64,000 nucleotides of DNA from Telopea speciosissima (lineage: Eukaryota > Streptophyta > Magnoliopsida > Proteales > Proteaceae): contig NC_057925.1 in NCBI RefSeq assembly GCF_018873765.1, positions 50,666,010-50,730,009 of the forward strand. Reading direction: 5' to 3'. The notes beneath the pieces are model-generated. The model had not been told where the DNA came from. It made no database searches and was given only the letters and a program-made list of their open reading frames with translations. Below are positions 48,301 through 58,571 of the stretch, in pieces. A program made the translations under genes and the position numbers. Position 1 is the first letter of the stretch. The number at the start of each line of letters is the position of its first letter.

Positions 48301-49210
48301 CTTAAGAACAGAAAATGAAATGAAATGAAAAGCAGTTGATCCGAAAGATCACAAAAGCAAATACCTTCAACCACCAGACCATAATACGCCATGAAAAGAA
48401 AGTTGTTCCAAGGGGAAATAGTAACCTGTTCCAGCAGCACCTAAAGGAGGAAAACTTTGCATAAATCCCCAACCAAATAACCCAATATGAATTGGGAAAA
48501 GCTAAATTCAAACAACACAAGCAACTTCTCACCTTCTGAGCAGTAGTTTTGTTGCCTTTCTGTCCTTTGAAAATTTTTTCCATTAGCTTATGGAAGAAGT
48601 GCCCAAGTGGGCCGGCGTATACAAGGCCATAAAGCTGAGAAGCAATAGCAAGTTAAACAGGTAAAAATGGTAACAGAAAGCAGATCTATGCAGTGTTGGA
48701 GTTCAACACACCATTTGGGTCCAGCGCAATCTGGAACCCAAAAAAGAGAAGAAACAAATATATAAAATCAACTAAGATAGAGATAATACCCATAAAAAAA
48801 CAAAGTAAAAAAACATCAAATCCGTCCTCAAGTTCTACAATTTTAACATCGATAAGTAGGATGAAAGTAGATGAGCTCACCATAATAAGAAGCAGTCTTC
48901 TCAATTGGAGCTTTTTGGCCCCAGAAATCTTTTGAGCTATAGCATCACTGCAACCAGCTAAACACCCCGATGTCAACGCCTAAGAACCCACAAAGAAAAA
49001 AGGGGTAAAATGAGTATGAAATAAAAACAAAAACAGAAAAAAAAAAAAAAAAAAAAGGAAGAACCAACCATAAGAGATCAAACCCAAAAATTCAATCTCT
49101 CTGAAATCAAGAAGCAGAGGCTTACATATAGAACATACCTTAGTCGTTAGAGGATTGGATTGAAGCTGCAAGAGATATCTTCCCCAAGCTACTTTGACAA
49201 TCTCAGACAT
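43883..49210 (-). CDS. PMP22: peroxisomal membrane protein PMP22 (Mpv17/PMP22 family), 7 exons
   Basis: Coding exons on the minus strand are 49210-49139, 48979-48881, 48634-48533, 48440-48365, 46140-46070, 45983-45898 and 43934-43883. All junctions are GT-AG and the phases add up to 558 nt, 185 residues plus TAA. The product matches plant PMP22 throughout: RYLLQLQSNPLTTK (residues 11-24), SDAIAQKISGAKKLQLRR (35-52), GPLGHFFHKLMEKIFKG (65-81), DWPTVQLTAYRFWPVV (about 130-145) and VASCWAVFLNLKAR (165-178), ending SGATKKE. Family members are small four-span membrane proteins; plant PMP22 sits in the peroxisomal membrane, and the role of the family is unsettled (pore or stress function). Length is usual for the family. 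An Mpv17-like paralogue at another membrane is possible, but the C-terminal block favours PMP22. Introns 4 (2.2 kb) and 6 (2.0 kb) are long and carry repeats. The start at 49210 gives MSEIVKVAWGRYLLQ; no upstream ATG is in frame nearby. I see no break, so it is probably functional. Confidence 0.92.
45281..45312. repeat. TA microsatellite in PMP22 intron 6
   Basis: An uninterrupted (TA)n tract of about 32 bp lies directly beside foldback H12; a second (TA) tract lies at about 45519-45535 on its other side. Confidence 0.8.
45317..45515. mobile_element. foldback element H12 in PMP22 intron 6
   Basis: AAGAACACTAACCGGTCACG pairs with ACATAACCAGTTAGCGTTCT, and GTGGTTCCTGCACC with GGTGCAGGGGCTAC. 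It is bounded by TA-rich tracts on both sides, consistent with insertion into a TA repeat. Confidence 0.7.
47490..48000. repeat. local duplications in PMP22 intron 4
   Basis: GCAGAAAAATTGTGTCCAAA followed by TCAGTGTGTTCTCCCAACCA occurs at about 47521 and 47623. CAACTATT(G/T)GGCTTTGCATTT occurs at 47662 and 47858, and GAGCTCAAAATGACCCATAA at 47830 and 47960. A small perfect hairpin (GTGTTCTCCC to GGGAGAACAC) is at 47545-47576. Confidence 0.7.
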
Positions 49211-49610
49211 GGCAGGCAAGAACAGGAAAAGTAATCCCTCAAAATCTCCCTCTCTTGGGATTTTTTTCTGATTGATGAGGGTTGATTATGATATAGTGTG
49301 ATATTTTGTTTCCATGTGTAACTGATGTCAGCAGAGAGGTTTGACCATTTGATCCTCTGTAGGAATCAAATGTTGGAAAGAAAGACAAGTTGAGTAGGTG
49401 GTGGAGAAAGAGTCCAAAGACGACTCTCTCTCTCCCTTCCTCTCTTGGAAAGATCCATGACTGAGAGAGAAAGAGATGAAGAGAGAGAGGAGGGTGTAGG
49501 AAAATGATGTTGGTTTCATGGAAAGTTGTTGATAATAAAGACTCCAGGTAGGTGGTTTTCATCTTCCGCTTTCATGGGTGGGTTGGTGGTGGTGGTGTTG
49601 GGGGCCCGGC
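49211..49610 (-). promoter_or_regulatory. 5' flank and leader of PMP22
   Basis: The segment upstream of the start codon contains CT/GA-rich tracts (49425-49500), as often seen near plant transcription starts. No TATA box is convincing. Confidence 0.35.
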
Positions 49611-49927
49611 CCATGGGCCCAATAATCTTTTAGGTATTATTATTCCCTTTTTTTTTTAAATGAAACAAAGTCACTTTTTTTTTTAATGAATTTTCCTTCT
49701 CATTAAAAAAAAAAATTGGAAAAACCACACTGAATAGGATTAGACTGAATTCTTTATTGGTTCGATCTTGATTTTAGGTTTTTTAAAAAATTCTCAATAT
49801 GGTTCAGTTTTGGTTTGAACTAATTAGACGGATCGGAATCGCTTGAATGGACTGAAATTAGAAAACCATAAAAATCAAAATTTTTACAATATTTTTCTTT
49901 TTTATATATAAAAATTGAAGAGGGTGG

Positions 49928-50040
49928 TGGGCCTTGGTGCAACAGTAAAGGTTGCTCCATTGTGACCAAGTGATCACTGGAACAAACAGTCTCTCCTTGA
50001 AAGCAAGGGTAAAGCTGCGTAAAGATAATCCTTTGGCATC
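49928..50040 (+). mobile_element. Au-type SINE, 5' part
   Basis: TGGGCCTTGGTGCAACAGTA AAGGTTGCTCCATTGTGACC and GCAAGGGTAAAGCTGCGTA follow the Au SINE consensus, including its tRNA-like head. The B box is mutated and the 3' end is lost. Confidence 0.75.
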
Positions 50041-50408
50041 GATTCAACAAATATTCTCCACTGATTTTTATTTTGAAGGGGGAAAGTTTTTTGTTCAATA
50101 GAGCATCTTTTGTGCCAGCATGGGGGCCAATGCGAACACACATGAAAGCATCAACAAGAATGGGATTTCAATTTTTCATTGGGGCAAGACGATCATTTTG
50201 CAGGGGACTTTGTCCGAACACCAGAGCCACTCTCTTGGACATACTTCTTTTTGATGTTTTAAGTTATTTTTTGATAGGCAATTGAAAATAGGTTACAAAA
50301 CTTTTTAACCTATTTAGGTAACATTCAGTTTTCCCAAACTTTGACCTTGTCTAAAATCCCCCCCTTCAACATGCAAGTAAATAGGTAACATTTACTATTC
50401 AGATACCT

Positions 50409-50906
50409 AGGGGTGCAAATTTGATCCTATCGGCCCGAACCCGCCCTGGCTTGCCCTGAGTTCGAACAAGGCCTGGACTGAGATATTTGGCCCTGAGGGC
50501 GGGTCAGGATTGGAAATTTCTGGCTTTGAGTCAGGTTAGGGTTGAGGCATTGGGCTAAGCTTGGCTTGGCCCGGCCTAACCCTGATTAAGTTATACTATA
50601 AAATATATATTGATATAATATATACATTATAAACTTTAAATGTCACCCATATTTTTTTATATAATATATTATATATGAAGACAATAAGTGATATAATACA
50701 TTTTATATAGTGTTATTTTATGTAAAATTGATAATGTTCTCCCGGGCCTATTCCAACCCATGCATTTCTTTCCCCCTCCACATGATCAGGGCCAATCAGG
50801 GTTAGCCCAGCCCGACCCTGAGGGTGGGTCAGGAACAGGTAAGGGGACTTAGGGTTGGGCTAGGGTTCTATAAAGCCCGGTCCAACCAGACCCTGTTGCA
50901 GTCCTA
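50409..50906. mobile_element. hAT-like element related to 9572-10009
   Basis: Left end AGGGGTGCAAATTTGATCC, right end GTTGCAGTCCTA. The flanks AGATACCT (50401-50408) and AGATGCCT (50907-50914) match at seven of eight positions. The interior shares GATCAGGGCCAATCAGGGTT with the other copy. Confidence 0.7.
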
Positions 50907-50966
50907 AGATGCCTTTGTAAATAAGTGACACTCAATAATAACATTCACTATTCTAGTGTCCAATCG

Positions 50967-51295
50967 GCTCCGTTTGGTTGAAGGGGAATTAAAGGGAAGG
51001 GAAGTGAAATTTTCATACTTAAAAAATAAAATTTTGAAATCATTATCCCATGTGACAGTAGCACTAATTCCAAATCATTCCATATTGGGTTATTAAATTC
51101 CACTTTACTTTACATCCAATTCCCTTTGGTTTAAAATATAAAATAAATATTACATGTAAAATGTATCATTACTAAATATAGTAAGAAATTTAAATAATTT
51201 ATACAATTACATAGGTAATGATTACAAAAGTTTCTTTTTTAAGTTTGAAATTTTTTCCTTCCCTTCCCTTTGATTCCCCTTGCAACCAAATGGAG
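50967..51295. mobile_element. TIR element with ~45-bp arms
   Basis: CTCCGTTTGGTTGAAGGGGA to GGGAAGGGAAGTGAAATTT pairs with AAATTTTTTCCTTCCCTTCC to GCAACCAAATGGAG. The middle is A+T-rich. Length and ends suit a hAT-type MITE; the flanks do not match. Confidence 0.8.
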
Positions 51296-52085
51296 ACATC
51301 ATAACATCAAATCACCTTAGTTGTAGTGATTCTCTCGTCACCCTAGGTGGCAAAAAACTTTCTTCTTGTTTTTTTTTCACCTCATTTTTTCTTTACCAAC
51401 GATGAAACAGGAATCCCTTCACCATTACTGTTGATCTAGTCTGATAATTAGATTAAGGAGGGGTGTTATTGGCTCTATACAGTGGGGGTGAGAATTAATG
51501 ATGACATAAGATTTCAATCATCATAGTAAGGTCACATCACCAATGGTGAAGAGATTCTTCTTTCTCCACAGGTGGAGAATTAAGTTTTAAAACTAGTCAT
51601 TCATATCTTTTAGAAGAAAGTTTTCCTCCACCGGGTTGGAACATACACCACACCATCCTAGGGTTCACGAACCCCTATAAGGTCATAGTATGTTCCCCAA
51701 AAAACCCTGCCAATACCCCTCGCATGCATTTGAACCCACTACGATGAATGGATTCCCACCATTCACCATTGCTGAAGGAAAACTTAGTCCTATCTTTTAA
51801 TCCTTTTGAGTAAAGGGATTTGAATGGGCCATAGAATATGGGCTTTGCACTTAGTAGTGATTGTCTTGCTTGTTGCTCAAAGCTGGCCCAACTCAACATG
51901 TCACGAAGGAATTACCTCCATTTTCCGTTTATTAAAACTTTTTATATGTATTCATGGGTGAAGCTTTCTCAAGGTCAGATCACTCCATGATACTTTATAA
52001 AATAATTTCACTACCTCCCAGTAGTTTAAGCAGGTCAACGGTCAATCTTTGAATTATGTATGCTTTGGTCATTGCTGACGAATTT
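51296..52085. other. intergenic, diverged repeats
   Basis: Weakly inverted segments at 51395-51420 and 51555-51580 (CCTTCACCATTACTG, AATGGTGAAGAGATTC) suggest an old foldback. 51605-51800 resembles 37680-37925. No gene seen. Confidence 0.4.
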
Positions 52086-52259
52086 TTCTCCTCTCAGGTT
52101 TCTGACTGGTCGGGTTCGCAGGTTCTTCTCATAGGGGGCAGAAATGATGACCTCACCCCACCCAGGCAATGTGTTTGAGCAGGAGATGAGGTCGTCATTT
52201 TCGCCCCCCTATTAGAGGAACCTGCCAACCTGACCGGGCAGAGAACCTGAGAGGAGAAC
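52086..52259. mobile_element. foldback element H13
   Basis: CTCCTCTCAGGTTTCTGACT pairs with GGGCAGAGAACCTGAGAGGAG; CGCAGGTTCTTCTCATAGGG pairs with CCCTATTAGAGGAACCTGCC. Loop: GAAATGATGACCTCACC. Confidence 0.85.
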
Positions 52260-52379
52260 AATCCATTGCTGACTATTCAATCCTGACCGAAACTGATCAT
52301 AATATACAATTTCTTTCTTATCTCATTTTACACGCTTCAGTACTTACAGCGATCATTGCATCAAATTTTTGGAAGAAGG

Positions 52380-52550
52380 AATACTACCTAGGCATGTGCG
52401 GTGTGCTGTCCCTGTGCCCAGACACAGGACATGTGAAATGACCACCACATCTCTATGTAAAAGCGAAAATTTTTAGAGACAAGACAATCATTTCATGCCC
52501 CTGTGTCTGTGTGCAGAGACAGCGCACCACATGCACCCAAGTAGCATTCT
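52380..52550. mobile_element. foldback element H14
   Basis: GGTGTGCTGTCCCTGTGCCC pairs with GTGTGCAGAGACAGCGCACC, flanked outside by TACCTAGGCATG and CATGCACCCAAGTA. Loop: GTGAAATGACCACC. Confidence 0.75.
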
Positions 52551-53254
52551 TTTTCCCTTAATTGAAAAGAGCGTAAGCATACATGAAAGTGCATCCATGC
52601 AACTTATTGCAATTAAATTGCTTTTTAATCACATTTAGACCACAACTTTACAGGCTAATGCATAGAAGGTCAAAATTAGATGATGTATCATAGAAGTGGC
52701 ATTAAATATTATTAGTTTAATTAACTGATAATGCTGGAGAAGAAAAAGAGGTAGTACGTCCCTTGCAAATAAAGAATATGAGGAGGGCCTCTTTTTTAAT
52801 TAACCAAAATTAATAACCTTTATAATAGGTTCCAACTGCAAGCAGTGAGATTCACTGGAGCTATTCTCATTCTTTATATAACAAGGGAAAAGGGAAAAAC
52901 TTCGTACAAAGCAAGCACATCGATGCTGGGTGGAGATTTAGAGAGATCGATCTTTGGACTTTTTCCTCGTCTCTTTTATATATATTCTTTGTTGATCAGG
53001 TGATTGGGCACTGGATGTTGTGGGGACCGGCCTCCACATCTCTCTCTTACTAACAACAGGCACAGGCAACAACTAATTACCCATTCATGATGAACCCACC
53101 CTTACTCTCTTGGATCCACAAAATCGAGAATGGATCATTTGCACGTATCAACAGGTGAACGTACATGCAAGAGTTAATCACATTTTAATTTTGTTTTCAT
53201 AAAAATCCCATCTTTCCCTTATAAATGGTAAAAATAGGACATGTGATTGGCTCT
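52551..53254. other. intergenic, promoter-like but no gene found
   Basis: TTTATATAAC near 52874 and a TTTTATATATA box near 52975 look promoter-like. I find no conserved microRNA or ORF downstream. Confidence 0.35.
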
Positions 53255-53271
53255 AAAATGTACGTTTACGT

Positions 53272-53501
53272 CGATCCAGGGTTTGCCCTGGTGGTTCGCT
53301 ACTCCCTTGGGAGAACTGCGTCAGGCGCTTGATCGGTGGTTCAAGTCTCCTTAGCGACACCTAGTCCACATTTAATTGCTTTCCAAGAAGTGGAGCCTTT
53401 GGATACCATATTTGACCCCTTGTGGGTCCCCTCATTGCCTCCTTGTGGGGTCCTGTTGAGATTGATGGCTTGTGGGCCCTTGAATTGCACCCCAAAAAAA
53501 A
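53272..53501 (+). mobile_element. SINE, ~230 bp, with perfect 17-bp TSD
   Basis: AAAATGTACGTTTACGT lies at 53255-53271 and 53502-53518. The head has GGTGGTTCAAGTCTCC (B-box-like) and the tail is CACCCC plus A12. It is longer than, and unlike, the other two SINEs with duplications here. Confidence 0.9.
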
Positions 53502-53518
53502 AAAATGTACGTTTACGT

Positions 53519-54087
53519 ATTGGTACGTGTCAGTTTACAAAACTATTCACTTATTGTTTCCATTAACAACAATACACAATATTGGCTTTAGGTTTACAAA
53601 ACTACCCAAAACAGTAATTCTCCTTCATCCTCCTACATGTTTTGACATCTGTACCCCTAACTAATTTCCTCTACTAGCCTTGTAACCCTAACCCCCTCAT
53701 CTTCCACATAACACTGTCGCTGCCCGCCGCCACCACCTCCGCAATTACATCCGTTGGTATAGATGACCACTAGTGTCTTTAGGATACGAGAAGCGGAGTA
53801 GAGGTTGGGGGGAGCGCGCGGTAGAGAGTTTATACAAAACTCAATCTGGGTATGTGACTGTACAATGTTAGCAAGCCAATCAGCACAACACAATGAATTC
53901 CTTATTTGTAGCAAAAATTAAAATTTAACCTGTTTGACTTGACTTTGGCCCAAGTTTAATTTTATGTTGCATGTTCATGGTTTATATTTAATTAAAATTT
54001 GATTTGTCTCCCATCAATGTTTTGTTTATTTATTTCCACAACGAGAATAGAGAAAGAGCTGTAAAGAGGCACCCTCATCAACTAAAG
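53519..54087. other. intergenic, nothing recognised
   Basis: No gene or element ends stand out; a short G+C-rich part lies near 53715-53745. Confidence 0.35.
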
Positions 54088-54254
54088 GGCGTACCTAGTG
54101 CACAAGGCTCTTGTCATTGTGGGGTCTAGAGAGTGATCATAATGTACGCAACCTTACCCTTGTTTTTGTAAAGAGACTGTTTCCAGGTTCGAACCCATAA
54201 CCACTTGATCACAATGGAGCAACATTACTATTGCACCAAGACCCACCCTCAGGT
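54088..54254 (-). mobile_element. Au-type SINE, near full length
   Basis: On the minus strand: GGTGGGTCTTGGTGCAATAG, GTTGCTCCATTGTGATCAAG, TGGTTATGGGTTCGAACCTG (B box), GGGTAAGGTTGCGTACATTA and CTTGTGCACTAGGTACGCCC. This is the full Au layout, lightly mutated. Confidence 0.85.
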
Positions 54255-54382
54255 ATCCTCATCAAGTATGGGATGAAAAATATGAAATGGTACCTGTTAA
54301 AAATATCAGCATACGTTAAGATTTTATCTATACACAGAGGATCATTAATTGGATGGTGTTACTCAGAAGGGTAATATAGTTA

Positions 54383-54519
54383 TGGGGAAAGTTTTCATAC
54401 ACGGCTATATAAGCCGTGTATGTGAGAGGGTGGGAGTTTCAATGCATTAATTAATGGGTATGACTTTTTCAACTCTTTGTGAGAGGGACACGACCATATA
54501 TGAAAACTTCCCCCCCCCC
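54383..54519. mobile_element. foldback element H17
   Basis: GGGGAAAGTTTTCATACACG pairs with CGACCATATATGAAAACTTC CCC. It shares its middle (GGGAGTTTCAATGCATTAAT) with H16 and H18. Confidence 0.7.
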
Positions 54520-54636
54520 CCGATAGTTATTATCTATCCAACGGTTGTAATTGACACATAATCCTTTTAAGGAGTGGCACAATTAGGTGGCATAATGCTA
54601 ATGGGCCTCCTACAAAGAACCTTTTGTTTTACAAGT

Positions 54637-54700
54637 AATACCGACTTCATTTATTTATCAAAAAATAAATAAATAAATAAATAAATACCGACTTCATTTA
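54637..54700 (+). mobile_element. micro-insertion of 30 bp with perfect 17-bp TSD
   Basis: AATACCGACTTCATTTA is found at 54637-54653 and 54684-54700. The insert is TTTATCA followed by an A-rich AAAT-repeat tail. It is the clearest example of the class. Confidence 0.85.
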
Positions 54701-54805
54701 GAGAAGGGATAACATGAGTAAATAATAAGAAACCAACTCATCAATACAAGGAGATGAGTCAATAATGAAAGCTAAGAATCATCACTCAATACCTTTTCTT
54801 TGTAA

Positions 54806-54980
54806 TTATAATAAGGGGAAAGGTTTCATACACGGTCGTGTAAATCGTGTATGTGAGAGGGTGGGAGTTTCAAGGCATTAATTAATGGGTGAGTATTTAT
54901 GACTTTTTTCATTTTTTGTGAGAAGTCTCTCACATACACAGTTTACACGACCGTGTACGAAACCTTTCCCCTTATAATAA
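54806..54980. mobile_element. foldback element H18, best-preserved arms
   Basis: Arms of about 53 bp: left begins TTATAATAAGGGGAAAGGTT, right ends AACCTTTCCCCTTATAATAA, with only a few mismatches between. The arms run through CACGGTCGTGTAAATCGTGT. Confidence 0.9.
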
Positions 54981-55089
54981 TGATGCAAGAGAGAGACTTT
55001 TCTTTGACCAAATAATTACCAATGGAAATGTATTGTGATGTGATTGTGTTTCATGATAGTCACAAACTTGTTTCATGCAATAATCAAAC

Positions 55090-56035
55090 TTGAAGATGTT
55101 ATAAAATCCCTGGATTCGACTGGGTTTCAATGGTTTCGATCATATTGCGGTGGTTTCGGCACATATGCCCATTGAAATTAAGGGAAACTTGGTTTGAAAC
55201 TTGGACAAACTGGTATTTATGCTAGAAACTGCCAGAAACCAGGACAGACACTTAGTTATGTCTAATATCATTAAAGTAAATGTTTTATTTACTTAAGATA
55301 TTATTCATAAATAAGCAAATACCCCCTATTTGAATCCAATAAAAATAGTTAAAAAATCAAATTCCAAAAGAAAAAAAATTCAATCCCTCAGTTCAAGAAC
55401 AAAAACTGGATTTTCAACAGCAAGTGCAATTTTCAACTTTCTAATACTGGGGTTTTTCTCAAATCTAAAAATTCCATAAATGTCAACATAGCAAAATATT
55501 GCTAAAAACCAAAAGTGCGGTAAAATATTCATTTGTTTTGATGTCCAAAAAAATATTTTCATTTAGAATGATTTTGATAGCATTCGCGCACACCAAATTA
55601 AGTTTGACCGGTACATAACTCCTTCAATATAAATCAGATTTAAGTAATATTGGACTAATTGGAAAGCTATCAAAACAAAGCTTTCTAACAAATCCAAGAT
55701 TGTTTAAATCTCATTTATATTGAAGGAGTTATGTTCCGGTCAAACCTTATTTGATACCATGCCCAAGAACAATATACAGTATCAAACTTGGATCAAAACC
55801 ACAAGTAATATTTTTAATGTTCTCTATGTGAAACTAATGCATGGATTGAGTTTAAAATGTCAAAAATAGACAACACAACAAGAATCAGGGCAAAAAACCA
55901 ACTTCTGGACCTCAAAACCAAGGTTCGAGTTAACCTGGAAAAAGTCCCAAGTTTTGACCGAGATATGGTCGAAATCGAGACGAACTCGTTTTCTGACTGG
56001 TCGAAACCTAGTCGAAACCCGAGTTTTAGAACCTT
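55090..56035. mobile_element. probable TIR element with internal palindrome
   Basis: The left border region (TTATAAAATCCCTGGATTCG, CTGGGTTTC) and the right (GGTCGAAACCTAGTCGAAAC, GAGTTTTAGAACC) are loosely inverted. Inside is a strong palindrome, 55602-55745. No ORF resembles a transposase. Exact ends are uncertain. Confidence 0.5.
55602..55745. repeat. 144-bp palindrome
   Basis: GTTTGACCGGTACATAACTC CTTCAATATAAATCAGATTTAA pairs with TTAAATCTCATTTATATTGA AGGAGTTATGTTCCGGTCAAAC. Closer in, TTGGAAAGCTATC and CAAAGCTTTC continue the pairing. Confidence 0.9.
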
Positions 56036-56110
56036 GCTTGGGGGTTGTGCTCAATTAATCAAGACAAGATTAGTATCAGATCGAATACTTTCTCAAAACA
56101 ATGAAAATTA

Positions 56111-58169
56111 GAGGCAAAAACAAAGTGGGAGTTTGAGAGTATACGAGAATGAGTTAGAAAGTTACGAACACTTGGAATAAAAAAGATTAAAGTTTTTGGA
56201 CGTCCTCTAATTATAGAGGAGAGATGCCCCTTGCAAACACCAGTGCATAAGAGCCCAAAAGATGCGTCTCTAAGAGCGAAGACACTGAAAACTAATCGTT
56301 GTTGACATCCAACATATCCTGGATGATGCAAAACATAACGACACTCATCCGATGCTGGAAAAACCATATTCAACATCGAAGAGAGAGTAGTGTATGTTAG
56401 TAAGGTTATTGACAAACCCTGACTTTCAACACTCTCTGGCCAACATCTAACAATAAACCATTGATGTCGGAAAATATATATCCGATGACGGCAAAAGCAA
56501 AACCAGATACAGATCCGATTCGATGAGCAAAAAAAAACTAAGGCCACGTCACAATCAAGATTGGTGCGTGTGCGCTTGTGTATCGAAGACGAGAGAGCAT
56601 AATGAGTTTTTTTTTTCTAAGGAATTTTACCATTATAGTTCCCATTATACACTATATACCTTACTCTATTCTCTTCCATGACCAATGTATGACTAAAAAT
56701 ATTCTCACTCCTATTGATTTACTAGAAGCAACATTGAAGAAGTCAAGAGTTTAAATCATGTAGGAGACGCAACAACCAAAAACCTTTTGAAAAAGGACAT
56801 AAAGATATTTTAAAATTTCATTTTACACTAAATACAAGAAGTCTACTAGATTGAGTGAGAAAGGACTTCGTTTCTCCCCCTCCCCCTATATCTTATATTC
56901 ATTCTATAGCACAAGCTAACTCAACTGGTAACATCATATGCTAACTGTACCAGTGAGGCAGCGACCCAGGATCAAATTTCACCTTCACTTGAGGATTGGG
57001 TCAGGGATTTTGTGGGGTCTTTTTTTTTTTTTTTTAAAGGGGGAGTATTCCCTTGTACCCAAAGAATTAAAGTGACCTACTTGATGTTTACTTACCAAAT
57101 CTGCTTTAAAAAAAGTGTATAAAAATCTTTTTACGAAATAGAGAATGACTTTAGAATTCCCAAACTTCTAGATGGGGAGGGGGGGGGGGGGGGGTTCATT
57201 CATCATATGAAAAAAAAAATGGAAGAAAGAACGCTGCCAAGCTAGTACCTCCTAATGTCCATTTCTCTCCTCCCATAATTAGGGGTAGATATATCATTTC
57301 ATAGGAGGGAGGAGGGAGGAGGGAGGAGAGAGATAAACACAAAGAGACACTAACATAGTGTCTGCAACCTGGCATCTTTCTTTCTCCCTATAAAAAAAAT
57401 ATATTTTTTTTGGTAATGAGATGATAAAAAAAAAGGAAATGGTGACCTTTTAACTCCCCCTTCCAAAAAAAAAAGGCAAATGCAAGAAAAAACACGTTGA
57501 GCTAACTTCGAAGGAATTATGTGGATCATGTCCTTGCACATGTACCATCCAAGGCCCTCCAAGGCCACTCACATGGAATCCACTCGGTCTCACTTCGAGG
57601 AAGGAAAAGGCAAGAAAACTTAAAAGTCTACTTAAAGCATTTCTCATATCATTTTAAACCAATAATGCTTTGGATATACATAATCAACCAAATGATAACA
57701 TATCAAACTAAAGGATATGAGTAGATGGAAATGGAATGGTGATAATCTCTCTCTCTCTCTCTCTCTCTCAATGTTTGGAGTGAGAATTTTACCTCTTGGT
57801 TGAATGTGAGGAAGAAGCACACAAGTTCTCTTAAAATATTGGACTATTTCCTCTCACCTTAAAGAGTGTCAATAAGAAAATCTCTAAATTAAATATTACA
57901 AGTTGAATATTCTAATAGAGAATCTTGGAACAATGAACTTCCTCTATAATTAGATAACACAAATTCTTAGTTTATAAAAATAAAAGCATAAAGACAATCC
58001 CACTCACAAGTCACAAAGGCCCTGGTACATGGAAGTTCCTCATGAACATTCTGAGCTGTCTCATAATGAAACCAATTGTTTATGCTGATTCATTTCATAA
58101 CCTAAGTGCAAAGATTTAAGAGATGGTTCATAACTGAAGCCTAGAGAATGAAGTGCTAAGGGAGATTTA
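56111..58169. other. intergenic, low-complexity tracts
   Basis: The minus-strand open frame 56547-56059 resembles no known protein. Tracts: T18 near 57021, G17 near 57178, GGA repeats 57303-57328, CT repeats 57748-57768. A tRNA-like A/B-box pair (AACTCAACTGGTAACATC, AGGATCAAATTTC) at about 56930-56985 may be a SINE relic. Confidence 0.4.
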
Positions 58170-58312
58170 GGCTGTGTTTGGTATATATTTTTGGAATGCA
58201 TTTCAGATCGATTTTGCATTGTTGGGTGATAAAAATAACTCTTTTTATCATTCGAGAATGCGAAATTGACTTAGAATGCATTCTAAGAGTACATACCAAA
58301 CACTGCCTTAAA
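58170..58312. mobile_element. short TIR element
   Basis: TTAGGCTGTGTTTGGTATAT pairs with GTACATACCAAACACTGCCTTA. Inner pairing: TTGGAATGCATTTC with AGAATGCATTCTAA. 143 bp, no ORF; hAT-type MITE by its ends, flanks not matched. Confidence 0.75.
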
Positions 58313-58414
58313 ATGTTAGCCACAACTTTTCCTTCATTAGTCAGCCCCCCTCTCATAAAAGATCATAACTAATGAATTGGTTCATAAAATGAATACTATC
58401 TATAATAAAAGGAA

Positions 58415-58565
58415 AAATATTCTTCGCATTGAGGCACAGGATGCGGTCAAACACATGGGGCTAAGTGAAATAACTAGTTTGCCCCTAAATAACCAAAATG
58501 GCCATCCCATCCCGTCCCATGTGTCTCTTGTGCATACATGCACTCCGAGACAGAGAACATCCCCA
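58415..58565. mobile_element. foldback element H15
   Basis: The outer word AATATTCTTCGCATTGAGGC pairs loosely with CGAGACAGAGAACATCC. The inner word AAACACATGGGGC pairs with GTCCCATGTGTCTC. Related to H1. Confidence 0.55.
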
Positions 58566-58571
58566 CATAAT

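Noticed and set aside
52860..53150. Possible microRNA or small gene after TATA-like boxes
   Set aside because: None of the conserved plant microRNA sequences I know is present, and no stable foldback was seen.
54088..54254. tRNA-like B box GGTTCGAACC
   Set aside because: It belongs to an Au-type SINE; no cloverleaf-forming tRNA gene is present.
56059..56547. 162-aa minus-strand ORF
   Set aside because: Cys/Phe/His-rich sequence without a recognisable domain, next to degraded repeats; most likely chance or retroelement leader.
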